This document shows positions 54,613 to 62,030 of a stretch of 64,000 nt of DNA, one piece after another. The DNA lies in assembly GCA_902557775.1 (NCBI GenBank), contig CACEBD010000004.1:1-64000 (forward strand). Reading direction: 5' to 3'. The notes below the pieces were generated by a model that had not been told where the DNA came from, ran no database searches, and saw only the letters and a program-made list of their open reading frames with translations. The stretch is from an uncultured Pelagibacteraceae bacterium. Its GTDB lineage: Bacteria; Pseudomonadota; Alphaproteobacteria; Pelagibacterales; Pelagibacteraceae. Position numbers and translations under genes: made by a program. Positions within the stretch are counted from its first letter, which is position 1. Each line of letters opens with the position of its first letter.

Positions 54613-54747
54613 CTAATAATAAGCTAGATAAATTGAGATTATTACAACCCAAAAAAAAGCGTAATACAAAATATAACCTTTCACCGTGAAAGGCATTTTT
54701 TTAATTTTTCTTTTTCCTTTTCCTTTATATGGCTTTGATATTTCCAT
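54613..54747 (-). CDS. Tiny single-helix membrane protein (44 aa), hypothetical
   Basis: Not in the ORF track because of its length. Minus-strand ATG at 54747, stop TAG at 54613. The product has a strongly basic N-terminus (KPYKGKGKRKIKK), then MPFTVKGYILYYAF and one membrane helix (WVVIISIYLAYY). That positive-inside, single-helix layout is typical of real small membrane proteins. No Shine-Dalgarno sequence is visible. It sits between the proteorhodopsin terminator and the ferredoxin gene. I do not recognise the family. Confidence 0.5.
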   Translation of the reverse strand: MEISKPYKGKGKRKIKKMPFTVKGYILYYAFFWVVIISIYLAYY

Positions 54748-54767
54748 GATATTTAATATATGTATCT

Positions 54768-54808
54768 AAAAAAAAAGGGCAAGTACACAAAATGTACTCG
54801 CCCTTTTT
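54768..54808 (-). terminator. Intrinsic terminator of the proteorhodopsin gene
   Basis: On the minus strand AAAAAGGGC-G-AGTACA-TTTTG-TGTACT-T-GCCCTTTTT forms a 16-bp stem with one G-U wobble, followed by a continuous U run. It starts about 15 bases past the proteorhodopsin stop. On the plus strand the wobble becomes an A-C mismatch, so the leftward orientation is favoured. It is the only textbook intrinsic terminator I found in the window. Confidence 0.88.
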
Positions 54809-54823
54809 AAAGTAAATTATCTT

Positions 54824-55594
54824 CTATCTAGATGATAATCTTGTGTTTTGCATTGCTGCTGCCCAAATTACTAGACCAAAAGCGATCTTGTTAACAAAGT
54901 CAGCTAAATTGTAAATTACGTTTAAAGCATTTGCATCAACACCACCAGTTAGGTAACCGAAAATATATCCTAAAGGATAAATCGCCCAACCAATAGTTAC
55001 GATTATTCTCATAGCGCTGAAAGCTGTTGACATAGCTTTGTTACCAGCTTTTGCCGCCATTGTTCCAGCTTCACCTGAGAATATTTCAAACAAGATGTAA
55101 ATCCATCCAGCCATTCCTATTACGAAACCTACAAATGGTTGAATATAACCAGCTTCACCTAGGTATCCACCGATTAACATTACTAATGAACCAATTAATA
55201 GCTTCCAGAATATAGAAGTTGGCACCTTTCTAACAGCTGCCAAGATTAGATAGAATTCGATCATTTGAAGTGGTACTGTAATTAACCAGTCGATATATCT
55301 ATATACCGTTGGTGAATCACCTGTAGTCACCCAAACTTCTCTCATATACATGTAGTGAACAAATGCAACACCAGTTACAAGTCCAGCTACTGTTAAAGAT
55401 GTTCTCCATGATGCCGCAACAGTTCCTCTTTCTGCAAAGAAAAACACAGTTGTTGCAATCATTCCCATTGATACAAGCCAGAATGATATTCCTACGAAAT
55501 CATTTGTTTGTAACATGGCAGTCGCTGCATTAGCTGAGCTAGATATACCTAGAAAGGCAACTGCCGCTAAAGCAAAAAGACCTAATTTTCTCAT
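54824..55594 (-). CDS. Proteorhodopsin, predicted blue-absorbing
   Basis: Light-driven outward proton pump with seven helices and retinal bound to Lys236 (DFVNKIAFG). The 256-residue protein has a signal peptide (about 1-23), His80 in VAFVHY, the proton acceptor Asp102 and Thr106 in DWLIT, Gln110 at the spectral tuning position, and proton donor Glu113 (QMIEF). These correspond to H75, D97, T101, residue 105, E108 and K231 in the original marine proteorhodopsin, a constant offset of five. Gln at 105 marks the blue-tuned type. A strong ribosome binding site (GAGGGAGG) precedes the ATG. Retinal synthesis genes are not in the window. Confidence 0.98.
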   Translation of the reverse strand: MRKLGLFALAAVAFLGISSSANAATAMLQTNDFVGISFWLVSMGMIATTVFFFAERGTVAASWRTSLTVAGLVTGVAFVHYMYMREVWVTTGDSPTVYRYIDWLITVPLQMIEFYLILAAVRKVPTSIFWKLLIGSLVMLIGGYLGEAGYIQPFVGFVIGMAGWIYILFEIFSGEAGTMAAKAGNKAMSTAFSAMRIIVTIGWAIYPLGYIFGYLTGGVDANALNVIYNLADFVNKIAFGLVIWAAAMQNTRLSSR

Positions 55595-55822
55595 GAAAAC
55601 CTCCCTCGTTTGTTTAGTTTTCGTTTAGTTTATATATAAACTACTCGGACGAGTGATTAATATGCTCACCACCGAATAATATGCTGGGAACCATAGTAAA
55701 AAAAAAAGTTACAGTGAAGTCTTTTTTTCGTAAAAAAACCGCATATTTACTGGTTTTTTTATTTTTTTTTGGGGATATTTATGAAATAATCGAAAAAATT
55801 AAAGAAAATCTGGGGGTTAAAA
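55595..55822. promoter_or_regulatory. Divergent regulatory region between proteorhodopsin and prpE
   Basis: About 228 bp. It contains a perfect 18-bp palindrome TAGTTTATATATAAACTA (55626-55643), overlapped at its end by the inverted repeat ACTCG-GA-CGAGT (55643-55654). Two direct copies of TAATATGCT lie at 55658-55666 and 55677-55685, 19 bp apart. Towards prpE there is an inverted repeat AAAAAAACC...GGTTTTTTT (55732-55760), followed by a T run. Promoters for both genes must lie here; I cannot assign them uniquely. Confidence 0.6.
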
Positions 55823-57721
55823 TTGACTCAAAAGTATAGTGAGATTTATCAAAAATCTATAGAAAATAGAGAAGATTTTTGGAAAGAAGTTTCTAATGAT
55901 ATATTTTGGTACAAAAAACCTACTAAAATCTTAAATTCAGATAGTCCTCCTTTCTATAAATGGTTTGAAGATGGAGTAACAAACACTTGTTATAATGCTT
56001 TAGACTTACATATCGATGAGGGAAGAGGTGAAAAGCTTGCTATCATTTATGATAGCCCAATAACTAGTTCAAAAGAAAATATAACTTATAACAAGTTGAG
56101 AGAAAAAGTCGCTTTATTTGCTGGAGCTTTAAAAAAACAAGGTGTGAGCAAAGGAGATAGAGTTATAATCTATATGCCTATGATTCCAGAGGCAGTAGTA
56201 GCAATGCTAGCCTGTGGGAGAATTGGTGCAGTCCACTCAGTTGTATTCGGGGGCTTTGCTGCAAACGAACTAGCAAGCAGGATTGATGACTCTAAAGCTA
56301 AAATACTTGTTACCGCCTCTTGTGGCTATGAGCCTGGACGAACTGTTCATTACAAACCTTTGGTTAATAAAGCGCTGGAGTTAGCAAGCCATAAAATTAA
56401 AAAATGTATAATTTTTCAAAGAGAGAAGGATAAAGCAGAATTAAATCCTGAAATTGATATTACCTGGAACGATGCTCACAAAGATGTAAAGCCTGCAGAG
56501 TGTGAAAAAATGAATGCAAATGATTACGCTTATATTCTTTACACATCAGGAACTACTGGCCTTCCTAAGGGAATAGTTCGTGATATAGGGGGACATATAG
56601 TTGCATTAAAATGGACTATGAAAAACATTTACAATATCAAACCAGAGGATGTTTGGTGGTCTGCTAGTGATATTGGTTGGATAGTGGGACACTCTTATAT
56701 AGTATACGGTCCATTATTTTATGGTTGTACAACAGTTTTGTTTGAGGGAAAACCTGTAGGAACTCCTGATGCTGGAGTTTTTTGGAGAATAATTTCAGAG
56801 CATAAAGTAAAATCTCTTTTTACTGCACCAACAGCTATAAGAGCTATTAAAAAAGAGGATCCTGATGGAAAATTTTTTAAAAAATACGATTTAAGTAAGT
56901 TTGACAAACTATTTCTTGCCGGTGAGAGAGCCGACCCTGATACAATAAAATGGTTTGAAAAGCTTTCTAACTCACCTGTAATCGATCATTGGTGGCAAAC
57001 TGAAACAAGTTGGGCAATAACATCAAGCTGTACAGGAATTGAAAATTTTCCGGTAAAATATGGTTCTGCATTCAAACCCGTACCAGGCTATGATCTAAAA
57101 GTTTTAAATTCTGAGGGTAAAGAGGTAGGCCCAGGTAAAATGGGAGATATTGTTGTGAAGCTCCCTCTTCCTCCAGGAACTTTTCCAACATTATGGGGAG
57201 CAGATAAAAGATACAAAGAAAACTATATGACAACTTACCCAGGATATTATCAAACTTATGATGCGGGACATATTGATGAAGATGGTTATGTTTGGATCAT
57301 GTCTAGAACAGACGATATTATTAATGTTGCGGGTCATAGATTGTCTACTGGGGCTATTGAAGAGGTTTTGGCAGAACATACAAATGTTGCTGAGTGCGCA
57401 GTAATAGGAATTGCTGATAAACTTAAAGGTCAAATACCTATTGGTTTGCTTGCACTTAAAGCAGGGGTAACCAAAGATAAAAAAGAAATTATTAGCGAAT
57501 GCGTAAAAATGGTTAGAGAAAAAGTTGGTCCCGTTGCGGCATTCAAAATAGCTATTGTGGTAAAGAGATTGCCTAAAACTAGATCAGGAAAAGTGCTTAG
57601 AGGAACCGTTAGAAAAATTGCAGATAATGAACCTTATAAAATGCCAGCAACTATAGATGATCCAGCTATTTTAGATGAGATAAAACAAGACTTGAAAGAT
57701 AATAATATTTTAAAACTTTAA
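55823..57721 (+). CDS. prpE: Propionyl-CoA synthetase (PrpE-type acyl-CoA synthetase)
   Basis: Activates propionate (or acetate) to its CoA thioester through an acyl-adenylate. The 632-residue protein has the AMP-binding loop YTSGTTGLPKGI, WWSASDIGWIVGHSY, VGTPDAGVFWRIISEH and FTAPTAIRAIKKEDPDG, which match PrpE better than acetyl-CoA synthetase. It also has WWQTETSW and the C-terminal KTRSGKVLRGT with the acetylatable lysine. The start is TTG, with GGGGG seven bases upstream. No 2-methylcitrate or methylmalonyl pathway gene is adjacent. It overlaps the dihydroorotase gene by 12 bp. Confidence 0.92.
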   Translation: MTQKYSEIYQKSIENREDFWKEVSNDIFWYKKPTKILNSDSPPFYKWFEDGVTNTCYNALDLHIDEGRGEKLAIIYDSPITSSKENITYNKLREKVALFAGALKKQGVSKGDRVIIYMPMIPEAVVAMLACGRIGAVHSVVFGGFAANELASRIDDSKAKILVTASCGYEPGRTVHYKPLVNKALELASHKIKKCIIFQREKDKAELNPEIDITWNDAHKDVKPAECEKMNANDYAYILYTSGTTGLPKGIVRDIGGHIVALKWTMKNIYNIKPEDVWWSASDIGWIVGHSYIVYGPLFYGCTTVLFEGKPVGTPDAGVFWRIISEHKVKSLFTAPTAIRAIKKEDPDGKFFKKYDLSKFDKLFLAGERADPDTIKWFEKLSNSPVIDHWWQTETSWAITSSCTGIENFPVKYGSAFKPVPGYDLKVLNSEGKEVGPGKMGDIVVKLPLPPGTFPTLWGADKRYKENYMTTYPGYYQTYDAGHIDEDGYVWIMSRTDDIINVAGHRLSTGAIEEVLAEHTNVAECAVIGIADKLKGQIPIGLLALKAGVTKDKKEIISECVKMVREKVGPVAAFKIAIVVKRLPKTRSGKVLRGTVRKIADNEPYKMPATIDDPAILDEIKQDLKDNNILKL

Positions 57722-59023
57722 AGGTTGCCCTTTAGACTCAACTAAAATTTTTCCCTCGGACATTACTAAAATACCGTTTACAATTGTTCCTACAGGGAAA
57801 CCTTTTACTTTATAATTGTGAAAGGGTGTCCATCCACATTTACTAGCAATTATTTCATTCTTTATAGTAACTTCTTTATCCATATCAACTATCGTCAAAT
57901 CTGCATCAAAACCCTCTTTTATAAAACCTTTATTCTTAATTCCAAAAATTTTACATGGGTTTTCACACATCAGATTTATGAGTTGATTTAACTCAAGTTT
58001 TCCATTGTTCACATGATCAATCATAACTGGAAAAATAGTTTGAACACCTGGCATCCCAGAAGGAGTGTTTGGGTATTCTTTGTCTTTATTAATTTTTAAG
58101 TGAGGAGCGTGATCCGACCCAAGAACATCTACAACATTATTTTTTATAGCTACCCACAGACGATCGTAATGATCTTTCGATCTCAAAGGTGGGTTCATTT
58201 GAGCGTAAGTGCCTAATTTGTCGTAGCAATCTGGTGCATACAAAGTTAAATGTTGAGGAGTTGTTTCAAACGTAACATTTTTTTTATGCATAGCTAAAAA
58301 ATCGACCTCTTCTTTAGTAGTAACATGTAAGACATGAATTTTTTTATCATATCTTTCTGCAATTTTTACAACTCTACGAGTTGAGGACATCGCACATTCC
58401 ACATTTCTCCATTCAGGGTGAGAGTGAACATCTCCTTGTCTGATAAATTTTTTTCTTAATTTAATAATATCTTCATCCTCAGAGTGAATTGAAACTATCC
58501 TGTCACTACTTGAAATCACTTTTTCGATATCCGCTTCTTTATCCACCAACAGATTACCTGTTGATGATCCTGCAAAAAGTTTAACTCCACAACAACCTTC
58601 AACATTTTTAAGTTGAGCAAGTTGTTCAGTATTTTGAGGGGTTGCTCCAAAATAAAATGCATAATTACTATGCATTCTATTTTTTGCAGCTTGTAATTTT
58701 TTTTCAAACTCTATTAAATTTGCTGTTGGAGGGTTAGTGTTGGGCATCTCAAATAAAGAAGTTACTCCTCCAAGAACTGCAGCTCTACTTCCGCTTTCTA
58801 AATCTTCCGCATCAGTAGAACCAGGTTCTCTAAAATGTACTTGTGTGTCTATGATTCCTGGTAAAACTACTTTGTCAGATGCGTCGTAAACTTTAGAATT
58901 ATTTTCTTCTAGATTCCCTATCTTTTGAATTTTATTTTCATATATGCCAATATCAGATTTTATCAATTTACCATCGATATAACAGGAGCCATTTTTAATG
59001 ATGAGACTATAATTATCAGACAT
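57710..59023 (-). CDS. pyrC: Dihydroorotase-family amidohydrolase
   Basis: Likely dihydroorotase (ring closure of carbamoyl-aspartate in pyrimidine synthesis) of the COG0044 type. The track ORF starts at 59074; the ATG at 59023 (MSDNYSLIIKNG, 437 residues) fits the family. Motifs: GIIDTQVHFREPGSTD, MPNTNPP, GVKLFAGSSTG with the carboxylated lysine, VLHVTTKEE, and LGSDHAPH. The first metal-ligand His of the usual HxH is Gln here (DTQVH). As far as I recall this is shared by alphaproteobacterial relatives. Another cyclic amidohydrolase function is possible. Confidence 0.85.
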   Translation of the reverse strand: MSDNYSLIIKNGSCYIDGKLIKSDIGIYENKIQKIGNLEENNSKVYDASDKVVLPGIIDTQVHFREPGSTDAEDLESGSRAAVLGGVTSLFEMPNTNPPTANLIEFEKKLQAAKNRMHSNYAFYFGATPQNTEQLAQLKNVEGCCGVKLFAGSSTGNLLVDKEADIEKVISSSDRIVSIHSEDEDIIKLRKKFIRQGDVHSHPEWRNVECAMSSTRRVVKIAERYDKKIHVLHVTTKEEVDFLAMHKKNVTFETTPQHLTLYAPDCYDKLGTYAQMNPPLRSKDHYDRLWVAIKNNVVDVLGSDHAPHLKINKDKEYPNTPSGMPGVQTIFPVMIDHVNNGKLELNQLINLMCENPCKIFGIKNKGFIKEGFDADLTIVDMDKEVTIKNEIIASKCGWTPFHNYKVKGFPVGTIVNGILVMSEGKILVESKGQPLKF

Positions 59024-59059
59024 ATTTTTAATAAATAATATATTGTATAAGTAACATTT

Positions 59060-59944
59060 ATGAAAAAAGATCAAGTTGTAATTTTAGAAAAAAGAGGTGT
59101 AATCTTAGTAAGTGGTGAAGATGCAAAAGACTTTCTCCAAAATATAATTACAAATGACATAAATAAAGTTTCTAAAAAAAACTCTATTTTCTCAGCCTTG
59201 TTGACTCCTCAAGGTAAATATTTGAATGAATTTTTTATAATTCAGAATAATAAAGGATATTTATTAGACTGTAGCGAAAACTCTACTAGTGATCTAATAA
59301 AAGATTTATCAAAATATAAGTTAAGATCAAAAGTTGGAATTGAAGACTTTTCTTCTGAATTTGTTATTGGAGTAATTAACAATTCAAAATTCAAGGAATT
59401 ACGAGAAGAATTAAAATCAAATGAAAATACTATTACTTACAGAGATACTCCAATTTTTTTAGATCCAAGAAATGAAAAATTAGGAGCAAGAATAATTTCA
59501 AATCTTGAAAAACTTTACTTAACAATTAAAAAATTAAGTCTCAATATTATCGATAAAAAAGAATATTACTCTCTTGCACATAAATTAGGAGTACCTGAAA
59601 AAGGATTAATTAATTTAAAAGATCAATTGTTTGGTTTAGAGGCAAATTTTGAGTCGCTTCAAGCCATAGATTTTAAAAAAGGATGTTTTGTAGGACAAGA
59701 AAATACTGCAAGGATGAAATTAAAAAACAAACTTAGAAGAAGATTGTTTCCCATATCATCAACTGAAAAATTAAATATTGGTGATGAAATTACTTTTAAT
59801 AATATAAAAATTGGAAAAATACTTATTGATCAACCGTACGCCTTCGGATTAATTAAGGTTATCGAACCTAATCTTGAGGATTTTATAGATAAAAAATTAT
59901 TAGCAAATAATAAAGATTGTAAAATTTTAGAGCACGTTAAGTAA
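59060..59944 (+). CDS. ygfZ: YgfZ/GcvT-like folate-binding protein
   Basis: Tetrahydrofolate-dependent factor for maintenance of certain iron-sulfur enzymes. The 294-residue protein has the GcvT-like fold, ILVSGEDAKDFLQNIITNDI near the start, SALLTPQGKYLNEFFI, and the family signature DFKKGCFVGQENTARMK with its conserved cysteine. It lies only 36 bp from the divergent dihydroorotase start. Its tail overlaps the small ORF on the other strand. Confidence 0.92.
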   Translation: MKKDQVVILEKRGVILVSGEDAKDFLQNIITNDINKVSKKNSIFSALLTPQGKYLNEFFIIQNNKGYLLDCSENSTSDLIKDLSKYKLRSKVGIEDFSSEFVIGVINNSKFKELREELKSNENTITYRDTPIFLDPRNEKLGARIISNLEKLYLTIKKLSLNIIDKKEYYSLAHKLGVPEKGLINLKDQLFGLEANFESLQAIDFKKGCFVGQENTARMKLKNKLRRRLFPISSTEKLNIGDEITFNNIKIGKILIDQPYAFGLIKVIEPNLEDFIDKKLLANNKDCKILEHVK

Positions 59945-60046
59945 CCTAGATAAAGACGCTAGTATTCCATATCCACTCAATTCAATAAACGCTATCACTA
60001 AAATTATAAATATAATTCTTTTGTGTTTTCTTAAATAATCAATCAT
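59927..60046 (-). CDS. Possible 39-residue single-helix membrane protein
   Basis: The track ORF 59927-60160 runs through the tRNA gene and is not credible as a whole. Its last part, from ATG 60046, has AAAGG six bases upstream and encodes MIDYLRKHKR followed by one membrane helix (IIFIILVIAFIELSGYGIL). It starts 14 bp after the tRNA-Leu gene and could be transcribed with it. The positive N-terminus plus helix is the pattern of a real small membrane protein. Family not recognised. Confidence 0.4.
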   Translation of the reverse strand: MIDYLRKHKRIIFIILVIAFIELSGYGILASLSRLLNVL

Positions 60047-60060
60047 AAATACCTTTTTTT

Positions 60061-60144
60061 TGGTGCGGTCGGAGAGACTCGAACTCTCACGGGAAACCCA
60101 CACGCCCCTCAAGCGTGCCTGTCTACCAATTTCAGCACGACCGC
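60061..60144 (-). tRNA. tRNA-Leu (anticodon GAG)
   Basis: On the minus strand the sequence begins GCGGTCG and ends CGACCGCACCA, a 7-bp acceptor stem with encoded CCA. The anticodon stem CACGC/GCGTG encloses loop TTGAGGG, giving anticodon GAG. A T-arm GAGAG-TTCGAGT-CTCTC and a long class II variable arm (GGGTTTCCC) are present, as expected for leucine. It reads CUC/CUU codons. Confidence 0.97.
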
Positions 60145-60205
60145 AATAATAATGCGACAATAAATGAATGACAATTTAATCTCAAGTTGGTAAATTGGAA
60201 TTAGT

Positions 60206-61195
60206 ATGTCTGTACAACAACAAAATTTGAGCCCTACGCAAGAGATTTATAAGAAAATCTCAAAATTCGTTCCTGAAGCTGAATGGAAAATTCATGCTCC
60301 ATTAATAGAGAAAATTAATAAAATTAAAAAAGAGAAAAATGCAATTATACTTGCTCATAACTACCAAACTCCGGAAATTTACCATGGTGTAGCGGATATA
60401 TCTGCTGATTCATTAGCGTTAGCAGTAGAGGCGTCAAAAACAAAAGCTGATAAAATAATAATGTGTGGGGTACACTTTATGGCAGAAACAGCAAAATTAA
60501 TGTGTCCAGAAAAAAAAGTATTTCTTCCTGACATGCAGGCAGGTTGTTCTTTATCTAATTCTATTACAGGTGAAGATGTAAAATTACTAAAACAAAAGTT
60601 TCCAGGCGTTCCTGTTGTCTCCTATGTAAATACTTCTGCAGACGTTAAAGCAGAAACTGATGTTTGCTGTACTTCAGCTAACGCAGTAAAAGTAGTTGAG
60701 TCTTTAAATGTAGATAAAGTAATTTTTCTACCTGACCAATATTTAGCAGACTATGTGGCAAAAAATACTAAGGTTAAAATAATTTCTTGGAAAGGAACTT
60801 GTATAGTGCATGAACAGTTTACAGGAAAAGAAATTGAAGATATCAAATCCCAAAATCCTGGAATTAAAATAATAGCTCATCCTGAATGTCCGCCAGATGT
60901 AATTGCGGCTTCTGATTTTGCAGGATCAACATCTGGAATGATTGATTATGTAAAAAATAAGCAACCTAAAAAAGTTATGTTAGTAACAGAATGTTCAATG
61001 AGTGATAACGTAGAAGCTGATAATCCGAAAGTATCTTTTATCAAACCATGTAATTTATGTCCTTATATGAAAAAAATTAATTTAAAAAAAATTTTAGATT
61101 GTTTAGAAAATGAAACTAACGAGATTATTTTAGATAGTAAAACTATTGAGGCCGCGAGAAAATCTGTAATAAGAATGACCGAGATCGGTCGTTAG
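60206..61195 (+). CDS. nadA: Quinolinate synthase NadA
   Basis: Condenses iminoaspartate with dihydroxyacetone phosphate to quinolinate using a 4Fe-4S cluster. The 329-residue protein has AIILAHNYQTPEIYHGVADI, DMQAGCSLS, VCCTSANAVKV, HPECPPDV and the last cluster region CNLCPYMKK; the three expected ligand cysteines are included. nadC follows after 4 bp. The partner nadB (or aspartate dehydrogenase) is not in this window. Upstream the tRNA-Leu gene is divergent. Confidence 0.97.
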   Translation: MSVQQQNLSPTQEIYKKISKFVPEAEWKIHAPLIEKINKIKKEKNAIILAHNYQTPEIYHGVADISADSLALAVEASKTKADKIIMCGVHFMAETAKLMCPEKKVFLPDMQAGCSLSNSITGEDVKLLKQKFPGVPVVSYVNTSADVKAETDVCCTSANAVKVVESLNVDKVIFLPDQYLADYVAKNTKVKIISWKGTCIVHEQFTGKEIEDIKSQNPGIKIIAHPECPPDVIAASDFAGSTSGMIDYVKNKQPKKVMLVTECSMSDNVEADNPKVSFIKPCNLCPYMKKINLKKILDCLENETNEIILDSKTIEAARKSVIRMTEIGR

Positions 61196-61199
61196 ATCA

Positions 61200-62030
61200 G
61201 TGCAAGCATTAAATCAATTTTATATAAAATCAGTTGTAAGAAAGGCTCTAGAAGAAGACCTGAAGCCTAGAGGTGATATCACTACAAACATCTTAAGAGC
61301 AAAAAATAAAATTATTAAAGCTAAAATAATAGCTAAACAAGATGGTGTAATAGCTGGTTTAGAGTTTTGTAAAGCAGCATTTAAATTAATTGGGAGAGAA
61401 ACCATTTTCACAAAGAAAGTCTCTGACGGAAAAAAAATAAAAAAAAATAAAGTAATTGCTAATATAAAAGCTAAAACAAAAACAATCTTAACTGCTGAGA
61501 GAACTGCTTTAAACTTTCTTAATCATGCCTCGGGTATCGCAACAGTCACTAATCAATTCGTAAAAAAAATTAGTAAAAAAACTAAGATCTGTTGTACAAG
61601 GAAAACTACACCTAATTTAAGAACACTTGAAAAATATGCTGTCAAAAAAGGCGGTGGGCATAATCATAGATATAATTTAAGCGATGAAATTCTTATTAAA
61701 GATAATCATATAAGTGCATCGTCTAGTCTTAGGGAATTAGTTGAGAAAGCTATAAAAACAAAAAAAATTGTTACAGTTGAAGTTGAAAATGTAAATCAGC
61801 TTAATCAAATTTTAGGCTTAAAATTTAAAAGAATACTTTTTGATAATATGAAATCTTCACAGTTAAAATATTGTTTAAAACTTTGTAAAAATAAATACGA
61901 AACAGAGTATTCGGGAAATGCTACTTTAAATAATATTAAACAAATATCCAAAACAGGTGTAAATAGAATTTCAGTTGGTGCAATTACTCATAGCACCAGA
62001 TCATTTGATACTACTTTATTATTTAGATAA
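61200..62030 (+). CDS. nadC: Nicotinate-nucleotide pyrophosphorylase (carboxylating)
   Basis: Turns quinolinate plus PRPP into nicotinate mononucleotide. The 276-residue protein starts at GTG and shows ALEEDLKPRGDITT, AERTALNFLNHASGIAT, TRKTTPNLRTLEKYAVKKGGGHNHRYNLSDEILIKDNH and VEVENVNQL. All catalytic Arg, Lys and His in these motifs are intact. It forms an operon with nadA and overlaps the convergent ppdK by 12 bp. Confidence 0.97.
   Translation: MQALNQFYIKSVVRKALEEDLKPRGDITTNILRAKNKIIKAKIIAKQDGVIAGLEFCKAAFKLIGRETIFTKKVSDGKKIKKNKVIANIKAKTKTILTAERTALNFLNHASGIATVTNQFVKKISKKTKICCTRKTTPNLRTLEKYAVKKGGGHNHRYNLSDEILIKDNHISASSSLRELVEKAIKTKKIVTVEVENVNQLNQILGLKFKRILFDNMKSSQLKYCLKLCKNKYETEYSGNATLNNIKQISKTGVNRISVGAITHSTRSFDTTLLFR

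Noticed and set aside
60047-60160. N-terminal part of the 77-codon ORF crossing the tRNA gene
   Set aside because: This part is the tRNA-Leu sequence read as protein; only the downstream 39 codons are considered possible.
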